A stretch of DNA of 64,000 nucleotides from Streptomyces nigrescens. Lineage in GTDB: Bacteria; Actinomycetota; Actinomycetes; Streptomycetales; Streptomycetaceae. A model generated the notes under the pieces. It did no database searches. It was not told the DNA's origin and worked only from the letters and a program-made list of their open reading frames with translations. The stretch spans positions 5,394,001-5,458,000 of the forward strand of contig AP026073.1 of NCBI GenBank assembly GCA_024349765.1, in the 5' to 3' direction. This document shows, one piece after another, positions 56,631-64,000 of this stretch; position 1 is the stretch's first letter; each line of letters opens with the position of its first letter. Made by a program: the position numbers and the translations under genes.

Positions 56631-57986
56631 ATGAGCACCACCAATGCCACCCCGGGCGTCGTGGACGCCGGCGCCACTTCGCTGCTGCGCTTCGCGACCG
56701 CCGGTTCCGTCGACGACGGCAAGTCCACGCTGGTGGGCCGGCTGCTGCACGACTCCAAGTCGGTGCTGGCCGACCAGCTGGAGGCCGTCGAGCGCGCGTC
56801 GCTGGGCCGCGGGCAGGAGACGCCGGACCTGGCGCTGCTGACCGACGGGCTGCGCGCCGAGCGCGAGCAGGGCATCACCATCGACGTCGCCTACCGCTAC
56901 TTCGCCACGCCGCGCCGCCGCTTCATCCTGGCGGACACCCCGGGGCACGTGCAGTACACCCGCAACATGGTCACCGGCGCCTCCACCGCCGAGCTGGCCG
57001 TGGTGCTGGTCGACGCCCGCAACGGCGTGGTCGAGCAGACCCGCCGGCACGCCGCGGTCGCCGCCCTGCTGCGCGTCCCGCACGTCGTCCTGGCCGTCAA
57101 CAAGATGGACCTGGTCGGCTACGAGGAGTCCGTCTTCGCCGCGATCGCCGAGGAGTTCACGACCTACGCGGGCTCGCTGGGCGTCCCGGAGATCACCGCG
57201 ATCCCGATCTCCGCGCTGGCCGGCGACAACGTCGTGACCCCGTCGGCCAACATGGACTGGTACGGCGGCCCGACGGTGCTGGAGCACCTGGAGACCGTGC
57301 CGGTGGTCGCCGATCCGTCGGACGACCCGGCGCGCTTCCCGGTGCAGTACGTGATCCGGCCGCAGACCGCCGAGCACCCCGACTACCGCGGCTACGCGGG
57401 CCAGATCGCCGCCGGTGTGCTGCGCGTCGGCGATGCGGTGACCGTGCTGCCCTCGGGCCGTACGAGCACGATCGAGGGGATCGACGCGCTCGGGGAGGCC
57501 GTGGACGTCGCCTGGGCGCCGCAGTCGGTGACCGTCCGGCTCGCCGACGACATCGACGTCTCGCGCGGTGATCTGATCGCCCCGTCCGCGACCGCGCCGG
57601 CCGTCACGCAGGACATCGAGGCGACCGTGTGCCACGTGGCGGACCGTCCGCTGACCGTCGGACAGCGGGTGCTGCTCAAGCACACCACCCGCACCGTCAA
57701 GGCGATCGTCAAGGACATCCCGTCGCGACTGACGCTGGACGACCTCTCGCAGCACCCGGCGCCCGGTGAGCTGGCCGCCAACGACATCGGCCGGGTGGTG
57801 GTCCGGACGGCCGAGGCGCTGGCCCTGGACGCGTACGCGGACTCCCGGCGCACCGGTTCGTTCCTGCTGATCGACCCGGCGGACGGCACGACGCTGACCG
57901 CGGGGATGGCGGGCACCGCGTTCGCCGAGGCGGCCGCCGAGGCGGCGCCGGCCGAGGCGACGGACGAGGACGGATGGGACTTCTGA
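56631..57986 (+). CDS. cysN: Sulfate adenylyltransferase subunit 1 (GTPase)
   Basis: The 451-residue GTPase activates CysD. It has the EF-Tu-like P-loop GSVDDGKST (25-33), switch II DTPGHVQYTRNM and the NKMD guanine motif. It ends with an acidic Ala-rich tail. Unlike bifunctional NodQ-type proteins there is no C-terminal APS kinase, consistent with separate cysC. Confidence 0.95.
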   Translation: MSTTNATPGVVDAGATSLLRFATAGSVDDGKSTLVGRLLHDSKSVLADQLEAVERASLGRGQETPDLALLTDGLRAEREQGITIDVAYRYFATPRRRFILADTPGHVQYTRNMVTGASTAELAVVLVDARNGVVEQTRRHAAVAALLRVPHVVLAVNKMDLVGYEESVFAAIAEEFTTYAGSLGVPEITAIPISALAGDNVVTPSANMDWYGGPTVLEHLETVPVVADPSDDPARFPVQYVIRPQTAEHPDYRGYAGQIAAGVLRVGDAVTVLPSGRTSTIEGIDALGEAVDVAWAPQSVTVRLADDIDVSRGDLIAPSATAPAVTQDIEATVCHVADRPLTVGQRVLLKHTTRTVKAIVKDIPSRLTLDDLSQHPAPGELAANDIGRVVVRTAEALALDAYADSRRTGSFLLIDPADGTTLTAGMAGTAFAEAAAEAAPAEATDEDGWDF

Positions 57987-57988
57987 AC

Positions 57989-58090
57989 ATGCTGAACGAC
58001 GTGTTCTCGACCTTCGCCAAGGAGGGCGGCCGCATCGGCAGCGGCGCCCTGGGGAGCGGACAGGGCGGAGTCGGCCGATGTGTGTGCTGA
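57989..58090 (+). CDS. 33-residue ORF between cysN and the sulfonate transporter
   Basis: ATG 57989 starts two bases after the cysN stop and encodes 33 residues beginning MLNDVFSTFAKEGGR and ending GRCVC. It could be a leader peptide sensing cysteine supply for the following transporter genes, since two Cys codons directly precede the stop and a small hairpin follows. It could also be a fortuitous frame. There is no homologue that I recognise. Confidence 0.4.
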   Translation: MLNDVFSTFAKEGGRIGSGALGSGQGGVGRCVC

Positions 58091-58147
58091 CGATGCTCGA
58101 CTCCGTACCCCCCACGCCTCCTTTCCGAAGATCCATCGCACCGCCGG

Positions 58148-58166
58148 GCGCGCCTTAGAGGGCGCG
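58148..58166 (+). promoter_or_regulatory. Hairpin in the cysN-transporter gap
   Basis: CGCGCC and GGCGCG form a short stem around a TTAGAG loop, between the 33-residue ORF and the substrate-binding protein gene. It may partially attenuate or stabilise the downstream message. Confidence 0.35.
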
Positions 58167-58198
58167 TGGTCCCCGGCCCTCCGAGAGGAAACACCTCC

Positions 58199-59308
58199 GT
58201 GTCTGCCGTTCGACACCGCCTGCTGGCGGCCGCCGTCTCCGTCCCCGTGCTGATCGGCGCGCTGGGCGCCTGCGGTTACGGCTCCGAGGCCAAGAAGGAC
58301 ACCTCCGCCCAGGTCGCCCCCAAGGGGCCCAAGACCGACGGGCTCGATCAGATCAAGCTCGGCTTCTTCGGCAACACCACCCACGCCACCCCCCTGATCG
58401 GCCTCCAGAACGGCCAGTTCCAGAAGGAGCTGGGCGGCACCGAGGTGAAGACCTCCCTCTTCAACGCGGGCCCCGCCGAGATCGAGGCGCTCAACTCGGG
58501 CGCGATCGACATCGGCTGGATCGGCCCCTCCCCCGCCATCAACGGCTACGCCAAGTCGCACGGCAAGAGCCTGAAGATCATCTCCGGTTCGGCGTCCGGC
58601 GGTGTCTCGCTCGTCGTCAACCCCAAGAAGGTCAAGGGTCTCGGCGACCTCAAGGGCAAGACGATCGCGACCCCGCAGCTGGGCAACACCCAGGACGTGG
58701 CGCTGCTCAACTTCCTTTCGGACAAGGGCTACAAGGTCGACGCCACCACCGGCAAGGGCGACGTCACCGTCCAGCGCACCGACAACAAGGTGACGCCGAC
58801 CGCCTTCGAGCAGGGTTCGATCGACGGCGCCTGGGTGCCCGAGCCCACCGCCTCCAAGCTCGTCGCGGCGGGCGGCAAGACCATCCTGGACGAGAAGAAG
58901 CTGTGGAAGGACGGCAAGTTCGTCATCACGAACGTGATCGTCTCGCAGAAGTTCCTCAAGGAGCACCCGAAGGCCGTGGAGGCGGTGCTGCGCGCCTCGG
59001 TGAACACCAACTCCTGGATCCGGTCGCACCCGGACGAGGCGAAGAAGGCGCTCAACGCCAAGCTCGCCGAGCCGGACGTGGCCGGTAAGGCACTGCCGGC
59101 GAACGTCCTCGACCCGGCCTTCAAGAACATCGACATCACCGACGACCCGCTGGCCGCCACCCTCCAGGAGGAGGCCGACCACGCCGTCAAGGCGGGCCTG
59201 CTGAAGAAGCCGGACCTCAAGGGCATCTACGACCTCACGCTGCTGAACAAGGTCCTCAAGTCCGAGGGCAAGCAGCCGGTCGACGACGCCGGTCTCGGCA
59301 CCAAGTAA
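58199..59308 (+). CDS. ssuA: Alkanesulfonate-type ABC transporter, substrate-binding lipoprotein
   Basis: The 369-residue lipoprotein has a signal ending in the lipobox LGAC (Cys25). The NMT1/SsuA-like body follows, with LGFFGNTTHATPLIGLQNG, NSGAIDIGWIGPSPAINGYAK and GSIDGAWVPEPTASKL. GTG 58199 follows GAGAGG. It is followed by its ATPase and permease genes. Alkanesulfonate or sulfate-ester uptake is inferred from the cys operon; taurine is also possible. Confidence 0.88.
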   Translation: MSAVRHRLLAAAVSVPVLIGALGACGYGSEAKKDTSAQVAPKGPKTDGLDQIKLGFFGNTTHATPLIGLQNGQFQKELGGTEVKTSLFNAGPAEIEALNSGAIDIGWIGPSPAINGYAKSHGKSLKIISGSASGGVSLVVNPKKVKGLGDLKGKTIATPQLGNTQDVALLNFLSDKGYKVDATTGKGDVTVQRTDNKVTPTAFEQGSIDGAWVPEPTASKLVAAGGKTILDEKKLWKDGKFVITNVIVSQKFLKEHPKAVEAVLRASVNTNSWIRSHPDEAKKALNAKLAEPDVAGKALPANVLDPAFKNIDITDDPLAATLQEEADHAVKAGLLKKPDLKGIYDLTLLNKVLKSEGKQPVDDAGLGTK

Positions 59309-59344
59309 GCCCGTAGCACCGCACTCCCCCAGGAGGTGACACCG

Positions 59345-60151
59345 ATGACGACCACCACGCTCACCAAGCAGCGGCCCGCCACGGCGGACACGGGCACCAC
59401 CGTGCCGTACGCGGCTCGCATCGATCACGTTTCGAAGTCGTTCGGCCGCCCGGGCGCCCAGCAGCACGTGCTGGACGACATCGACATCGAGGTGGCACCC
59501 GGCGAGTTCGTCTGCCTCCTGGGGGCGTCCGGCTGCGGCAAGTCCACCCTGCTCAACCTCGTGGCCGGTCTGGACGCGCCGTCCGCCGGCCGCATCGAGA
59601 CACCGGGCGGCCGGCCGGCCCTGATGTTCCAGGAACACGCGCTGTTCCCGTGGCTGACCGCGGGCCGCAACATCGAACTGGCGCTGCGGCTGCGCGGGGT
59701 GCCGCGGGCCGAGCGCCGCGACGAGGCCGAGCGGCTGCTCGAACTCGTCCGCCTCAAGGGCGCCTACGGCAAGCGGGTGCACGAGCTGTCCGGCGGCATG
59801 CGCCAGCGGGTGGCGATGGCCCGGGCGCTCGCCCAGGACAGTCAACTGCTGCTGATGGACGAGCCGTTCGCCGCGCTGGACGCCATCACCCGGGACGTGC
59901 TGCACGACGAGCTGACCCGCATCTGGCAGGAGACGCAGCTGTCGGTCCTGTTCGTCACGCACAACGTCCGCGAGGCGGTGCGGCTGGCCGAGCGGGTGGT
60001 CCTGTTGTCCTCCCGTCCGGGCCGGGTCGCCCGCGAGTGGCAGGTGGACATCCCGCAGCCGCGGCGCATCGAGGACGCCGCGGTCGCCGACCTGTCCATC
60101 GAGATCACCGAACAGCTCCGTGGGGAGATCCGCCGCCATGGCCAGCACTGA
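59345..60151 (+). CDS. ssuB: Alkanesulfonate-type ABC transporter, ATP-binding protein
   Basis: The 268-residue ATPase has Walker A GASGCGKST (about 61-69), signature LSGGMRQRVAMA, Walker B LLLMDEPFAALD and the H-loop FVTHN. ATG 59345 is preferred to GTG 59336 because AGGAGG precedes it with proper spacing. Its 3' end overlaps the permease gene by 14 bases. Confidence 0.93.
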   Translation: MTTTTLTKQRPATADTGTTVPYAARIDHVSKSFGRPGAQQHVLDDIDIEVAPGEFVCLLGASGCGKSTLLNLVAGLDAPSAGRIETPGGRPALMFQEHALFPWLTAGRNIELALRLRGVPRAERRDEAERLLELVRLKGAYGKRVHELSGGMRQRVAMARALAQDSQLLLMDEPFAALDAITRDVLHDELTRIWQETQLSVLFVTHNVREAVRLAERVVLLSSRPGRVAREWQVDIPQPRRIEDAAVADLSIEITEQLRGEIRRHGQH

Positions 60152-61085
60152 GACCCAGGCCGAGTCCACGACCACCCGGACCGGCGACGCCCCGGCCGCC
60201 TCCGGCGCCGCCGCGAAGGGCGGTGACGCCGCGGACCTCGCAGGTCTGGAGGCCGGGCTCGACGCCCTCGAATCCAGCGTCGTGCACCGGCAGCCCTGGC
60301 TGCGGACGGCCGTGTCGAAGGCGGTCCCGCCGGTCGTCGCGATCGCCATCGTGCTGGCGCTGTGGCAGCTCGCCTACCACTTCCAGCTCAAGCCGCACTA
60401 CCTGCTGCCCAGCCCCGTCGACGTCGCCCGCTCGCTCCAGCAGAAATGGCTGGAGGGCACGCTGCTGGGCTTCGTGTGGACCAGCATCTCGCGCGGTGCG
60501 CTGGGCTTCGTGGCCTCGGTCGCCATCGGTACGGTGCTCGGGCTGATCGTCGCCCAGGTCAAGGCCGTCCGGGCCGCGATCGGGCCGATCCTGAGCGGTC
60601 TGCAGTCGCTGCCGTCGGTGGCCTGGGTGCCGGCCGCGATCATCTGGTTCGGGCTGAGCGACGCCACGATCTACGCGGTGGTGCTGCTCGGCGCCGTCCC
60701 CTCCATCGCCAACGGCCTGGTGGCCGGCGTCGACCAGATCTCGCCGCTCTACCTGCGCGCGGGCCGCACCATCGGCGCGACGGGGCTGGCCGGGGTGCGG
60801 CACGTGCTGCTGCCGGCCGCGCTGCCGGGCTACCTGGCGGGCCTGAAGCAGGGCTGGGCGTTCTCCTGGCGCTCGCTGATGGCCGCCGAGCTGATCGTCA
60901 ACGCGCCCGACCTGGGCACCGGTCTGGGCCAGCTGCTGGAGCAGGGCCGGGAGCTGCAGGACATGTCCTGGGTGCTCGCGGCGATCTTCCTCATCCTCGT
61001 CGTCGGCATCGGCATCGAGCTGCTGATCTTCGCGCCGATCGAGCGGCGGGTGCTGCGCAGCCGCGGTCTCCTCGTCAAGAACTGA
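60138..61085 (+). CDS. ssuC: Alkanesulfonate-type ABC transporter, permease
   Basis: The 315-residue permease has an unusually long Ala/Thr-rich cytosolic N-terminus (about 60 residues), then six membrane helices. Its coupling EAA-like loop is RAGRTIGATGLAGVRHVLLPAALP. It overlaps ssuB by 14 bases, and the chelatase gene begins four bases after its stop. Confidence 0.92.
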   Translation: MASTETQAESTTTRTGDAPAASGAAAKGGDAADLAGLEAGLDALESSVVHRQPWLRTAVSKAVPPVVAIAIVLALWQLAYHFQLKPHYLLPSPVDVARSLQQKWLEGTLLGFVWTSISRGALGFVASVAIGTVLGLIVAQVKAVRAAIGPILSGLQSLPSVAWVPAAIIWFGLSDATIYAVVLLGAVPSIANGLVAGVDQISPLYLRAGRTIGATGLAGVRHVLLPAALPGYLAGLKQGWAFSWRSLMAAELIVNAPDLGTGLGQLLEQGRELQDMSWVLAAIFLILVVGIGIELLIFAPIERRVLRSRGLLVKN

Positions 61086-61089
61086 TCCC

Positions 61090-61860
61090 ATGAGCGCACG
61101 TCCCACTCTCCTCGTCATCGCCCACGGCAGCCGCGACCCGCGGCACGCGGCGACCGTCGCCGCGCTCTGCGCGCGGGTCCGGTCGCTGCGGCCCGGGCTG
61201 CGCGTCGAGGTCGGCCACCTCGACTTCAACGCGCCCCGGGTCCCGCGGGTGCTGGAGCGGCTGGCGGCCGAGGAAACGCGGGACGTGGTGGCGCTGCCGC
61301 TGCTGCTCACCCGGGCGTTCCACGCGAAGGCCGACATCCCGGCGGTGCTGCGCGAGGCGGCCGCCCGGCTGCCCCTGCTGAACATCCGTCAGGCCGAGGT
61401 GCTCGGCCCGTCCACCCTCCTGACCGCCGCGCTGGAGCGCCGGCTGGCGGAGGCCGGGCTGCGGCCCGGCGACCGTCGCTCGACCGGGGTCGTACTGGCC
61501 TCGGCGGGCTCCTCAGACCCGGAGGCGATCGCAGTGATCGCTGAAATCGCGCGGGAGTGGCGGCGCACCGCTGGTTGGTGTGCCGTGCGACCTGCGTTCG
61601 CCTCCGCATCCCTGCCCCGCACGGCCGATGCCGTGCGGGCCCTGCGGGCCGAGGGCGTGGCGCGGGTGGCTGTCGCCCCCTACGTCATCGCCCCCGGCTT
61701 CCTCCCGGACCGGATCGCGGCCGGCGCCCGGGAGGCCCGGGCGGACGTCCTCGCGCCGGTCCTCGGCGACGCCCCCGAGCTGGCCCGGCTGCTGCTGCGC
61801 CGCTACGACCAGTCGGTGGTGGCCCGGGCCCGCGGCGATCTGTCGTCCCTGATCGCCTGA
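61090..61860 (+). CDS. Sirohydrochlorin ferrochelatase-like protein (CbiX/SirB family)
   Basis: The 256-residue protein has the duplicated CbiX fold. Metal-binding His residues are in VIAHGSRDPRH and LTRAFHAKADIP, and a second-half repeat contains VAPYVIAPGFLPDRI. As the last gene of the sulfur operon it probably inserts iron into sirohydrochlorin to make siroheme for SirA. Cobalt chelation for cobalamin is the family alternative, but the context favours siroheme. Confidence 0.88.
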   Translation: MSARPTLLVIAHGSRDPRHAATVAALCARVRSLRPGLRVEVGHLDFNAPRVPRVLERLAAEETRDVVALPLLLTRAFHAKADIPAVLREAAARLPLLNIRQAEVLGPSTLLTAALERRLAEAGLRPGDRRSTGVVLASAGSSDPEAIAVIAEIAREWRRTAGWCAVRPAFASASLPRTADAVRALRAEGVARVAVAPYVIAPGFLPDRIAAGAREARADVLAPVLGDAPELARLLLRRYDQSVVARARGDLSSLIA

Positions 61861-61891
61861 GGGCCGCGGCCCACCGGTCCGGCACCGCGGC

Positions 61892-63574
61892 TCAGCCGGC
61901 CGTCCGTACCCAGGCCGTCGTCCACGGCGGCAGCCGGTCGCCACTCAACGGTGCGGAGAACAGCAGTGGTTCACCGTCGGGCAGCGGCCGGGCGGTGTCC
62001 GAGAGGTTGGTCAGGCACTCCCAGCCGCCGGAGCGGCGGAAGTGCAGCAGCCCGCCGGCCACCGCTTCGGGGCCGCCGACCCACTCCAGCTCCTCGTCGG
62101 CGAGCAGTCCGCGGCGGATGCGCAGCGCGGCGCGGTAGAGCTCCAGGGGCGCGGCCGGATCGCCCTGCTGGGCCTCGACGGACAACTCGCCCCAGCCCGG
62201 CGGCTGCGGCAGCCAGGACCCGCCGCTGCCGAAGCCGTACGAGCTTCCCCCGCGCCGCCAGGGCAGCGGCACCCGGCAGCCGTCCCTGCCCTTGGAGCGG
62301 CCGCGGCTGCGGGTCCACACCGGGTCCCGCAGGGCCTCGCGGGGCAGGTCGGCGACCTCGGGCAGGCCGAGTTCCTCGCCCTGGTAGACATAGCCGGCGC
62401 CGGGCAGCGCCAGCATCAGCAGGGTGGCGGCGAGCGCCCGGCGCAGGCCGAACTCCCGGTCCACGACCGGTCGTCGGCCGTCGGCGAGCAGCCAGGACTC
62501 CTCGTCGCAGCCGTCCGGGAGGCCGTGCCGGGAGGCGTGCCGGATCACGTCGTGGTTGGAGAGCACCCAGGTCGCGGTCGCGCCGGCCGCCCGGGCGTCG
62601 GCGAGCGCGGTGTCGATGGACGACCGGAGCTCCCCGGCGTGCAGCGACGCCCTGAGGAAGTCGAAGTTGAACGCCTGGCCGAGCTCCTGCGGGGTGGCGT
62701 AGGCGGTGCGCCGGGAGTTGCGCACCCAGGCCTCGGCGACCGCGATCCGCGGCGGGTCGTACTCGTTGAAGACCCTGCGCCAGTCGCGGAAGATCTCGTG
62801 CACCTCGTCGCGGTCCCAGAAGGGGTGGCTGCCGTCCTCGGGCAGGTCGTCCGGCTGGTAGCTCTCGACGGTGCCGATGTCGCGGAGCGGCGCCGCCAGA
62901 TCCTTGGCGAGGCCGTGCGCCACGTCGACCCGGAAGCCGTCCACGCCGCGGTCGGACCAGAAGCGCAGGGTCGTCCGGAACTCCGCGCGGACCTCGGGGT
63001 TGTCCCAGTTGAAGTCGGGCTGCTGCGGGGCGAAGAGGTGGAGGTACCACCAGCCGTCGGGCAGCCGGGTCCAGGCCGGGCCGCCGAAGCAGGAGACCCA
63101 GTCGGTGGGCGGCCGCTCGCCGTGTGCGCCCTTGCCCTCGCGGAAGACGTAGCGCTCCCGCGCGGCGGATCCCGGGCCGGCCCGCAGCGCCTCCTGGAAC
63201 CAGACGTGCTGGTCGGAGGAGTGGTTGGGCACGATGTCGACCATCACCTTGAGGCCGAGGCGGTGCGCCTCGGTGACCATCGCGTCGAAGTCGTCGAGGG
63301 TGCCGAGCCGCGGGTCGACGTCGCGGTAGTCGGCGACGTCATAGCCGCCGTCGGCCAGTTCGGAGGGGTAGAAGGGGCTCAGCCAGACGGCGTCCACCCC
63401 CAGGTCGGCGAGGTGGCCGAGCCGGGAGGTCACCCCGGGGAGGTCGCCGATGCCGTCGCCGTCGGAGTCGGCGAAGCTGCGCGGGTACACCTGGTAGACG
63501 ACGGCCTGCCGCCACCAGTCGCGGCTGCTGCGGCCGGCCGTTCCGGGGTCCGGGCCGAGGTGCTGTGCGGTCAC
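61892..63574 (-). CDS. aglA: Alpha-glucosidase, glycoside hydrolase family 13
   Basis: The 560-residue enzyme hydrolyses alpha-1,4 or alpha-1,6 glucosides such as maltose or isomaltose. The GH13 motifs are intact: DIVPNHSS (about 113-120), nucleophile Asp217 in GFRVDVAHG, acid/base Glu281 in AVAEAWV and Asp342 in LSNHDV. There is no signal peptide, so it acts in the cytosol. GTG 63574 follows AAAGG. It lies directly downstream of decayed sugar-permease sequence, the position aglA occupies in malEFG-aglA operons, which is the basis of the gene symbol. Confidence 0.9.
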   Translation of the reverse strand: MTAQHLGPDPGTAGRSSRDWWRQAVVYQVYPRSFADSDGDGIGDLPGVTSRLGHLADLGVDAVWLSPFYPSELADGGYDVADYRDVDPRLGTLDDFDAMVTEAHRLGLKVMVDIVPNHSSDQHVWFQEALRAGPGSAARERYVFREGKGAHGERPPTDWVSCFGGPAWTRLPDGWWYLHLFAPQQPDFNWDNPEVRAEFRTTLRFWSDRGVDGFRVDVAHGLAKDLAAPLRDIGTVESYQPDDLPEDGSHPFWDRDEVHEIFRDWRRVFNEYDPPRIAVAEAWVRNSRRTAYATPQELGQAFNFDFLRASLHAGELRSSIDTALADARAAGATATWVLSNHDVIRHASRHGLPDGCDEESWLLADGRRPVVDREFGLRRALAATLLMLALPGAGYVYQGEELGLPEVADLPREALRDPVWTRSRGRSKGRDGCRVPLPWRRGGSSYGFGSGGSWLPQPPGWGELSVEAQQGDPAAPLELYRAALRIRRGLLADEELEWVGGPEAVAGGLLHFRRSGGWECLTNLSDTARPLPDGEPLLFSAPLSGDRLPPWTTAWVRTAG

Positions 63575-63632
63575 GTGGCTGCCTTTCGGTACGGGGTTGC
63601 ACCGGGTGGTCGACGGACGGGAGGGGACGTCG

Positions 63633-63960
63633 TCCCTTGACCGCCCCTGAGGTCATGCCCGACACGATCGAGCGGCGGAAGATCACGACCGGGACGCCGA
63701 TGGGCAGGGTGGCCGCCACGGCCGCCGCGAACAGCGTCCCGCAGGGGACGGTGTACTGGCTCGTCAACGGCCTCGGGCCGAAGCCCGAGGCTGCGGAATC
63801 CGCCGAACTCCAGCCGGACGTCGGCGAAGCTCAGCGGCACGGAGCAGAGCGCCGGGAAAACCGTGACGGCGGCGATGACGGGCAGCACCCGGGCGGCGAA
63901 GAAGCATCCGGTGCGGGCCCGGCGGCGGACACTCCTCCGGGCCGGCCCGCCGCGGGACGG
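63633..63960 (-). pseudogene. Chimeric remnant of sugar ABC permeases (MalF-like start joined to MalG-like end)
   Basis: Reading leftward, 63949-63770 encodes RRRARTGCFFAARVLPVIAA and then PALCSVPLSFADVRL, which resembles the N-terminal first helix of MalF-type permeases. From 63767 to 63633, in another frame, LTSQYTVPCGTLFAAAV and then SIVSGMTSGAVKG is a clear MalG-type C-terminus. Everything between is missing and the normal stop after AVKG is lost (CGA). This fits a deletion that fused malF to malG and later decay. The segment continues toward the window edge. Confidence 0.7.
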
Positions 63961-64000
63961 TGCCGGTGACGGGATCCGCCGGCGAGCAGGGTTCTGCGGC

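Noticed and set aside
52464-60349. Very long minus-strand open frames opposite the sulfur operon (885 and 985 codons)
   Set aside because: They are antisense shadows caused by high GC in third positions. The plus strand encodes a continuous, well-recognised sulfur operon there, and the shadows have low-complexity, unrecognisable products.

Overview
The window is chromosomal DNA of a high-GC actinomycete, almost certainly a Streptomyces. The evidence is the extreme third-position GC, frequent GTG and TTG starts, many start/stop (ATGA, GTGA) overlaps, and lineage-typical genes: a streptophobe-type membrane protein, a DUF6777-type protein, a SpoIIE-type PP2C phosphatase, a class F sortase-like protein, and a 27-residue RRHVDL-type leader peptide in front of a sulfite reductase gene. 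No tRNA, rRNA, CRISPR array, insertion sequence or phage module was seen.

Layout. 1-6.8 kb: the C-terminal part of an ABC-2 transporter, a small SH3-like protein, a soluble Ser/Thr kinase, a polytopic membrane protein, a DUF6777-like protein and an L,D-transpeptidase lipoprotein. 6.8-14.7 kb: an aldo/keto reductase, a Tat-exported phospholipase C, a PLP-enzyme/MFS pair, two small secreted His/Cys-containing proteins and an anti-sigma-type ATPase. 14.8-18.7 kb: a three-subunit molybdenum hydroxylase of the PaoABC/xanthine dehydrogenase type. 19-24 kb: a small unknown protein, a class 3 lipase, an isochorismatase-family hydrolase containing a minisatellite, a beta-lactamase-fold hydrolase, a MarR regulator and a zinc-ribbon miniprotein. 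24.1-30.6 kb: a compact cluster that looks like a pathway of its own. It holds a GT-C-like membrane protein, a cytochrome-b/molybdopterin oxidoreductase, a small membrane protein, a methyltransferase, a DUF2064 protein and a fused epimerase-glycosyltransferase.

31.9-44.1 kb is the beta-ketoadipate (protocatechuate/4-hydroxybenzoate) catabolic region. One minus-strand operon, pcaIJ(fused)-pcaF-pcaH-pcaG-pcaB-pcaD-pobA, diverges from a tandem-IclR regulator, and a PcaK-like transporter lies farther right. Almost the same 24-bp operator-like element lies in the pcaIJ/regulator gap and upstream of pcaK, which suggests one regulon. The carboxymuconolactone decarboxylase (PcaC) step is not encoded here.

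44-51.4 kb: a BrkB-like membrane protein, an AidB-like acyl-CoA dehydrogenase, a degenerate adenylate-kinase-like protein, a GAF regulator, an LLM flavin oxidoreductase with two frameshifts, and a sortase. 51.5-61.9 kb: an acetyltransferase, then a complete assimilatory sulfur operon. Its order is leader peptide, sulfite reductase, zinc ribbon, cysH, cysC, cysD, cysN, a small ORF, an alkanesulfonate-type ABC transporter and a sirohydrochlorin chelatase. The chelatase probably serves the siroheme of the reductase. 61.9-64 kb: an alpha-glucosidase next to a decayed MalF/MalG permease remnant.

The most promising material is the 24-30.6 kb envelope/glycan-like cluster, the shared operator of the aromatic regulon with its fused enzymes, the degenerate adenylate kinase, and the decayed genes.
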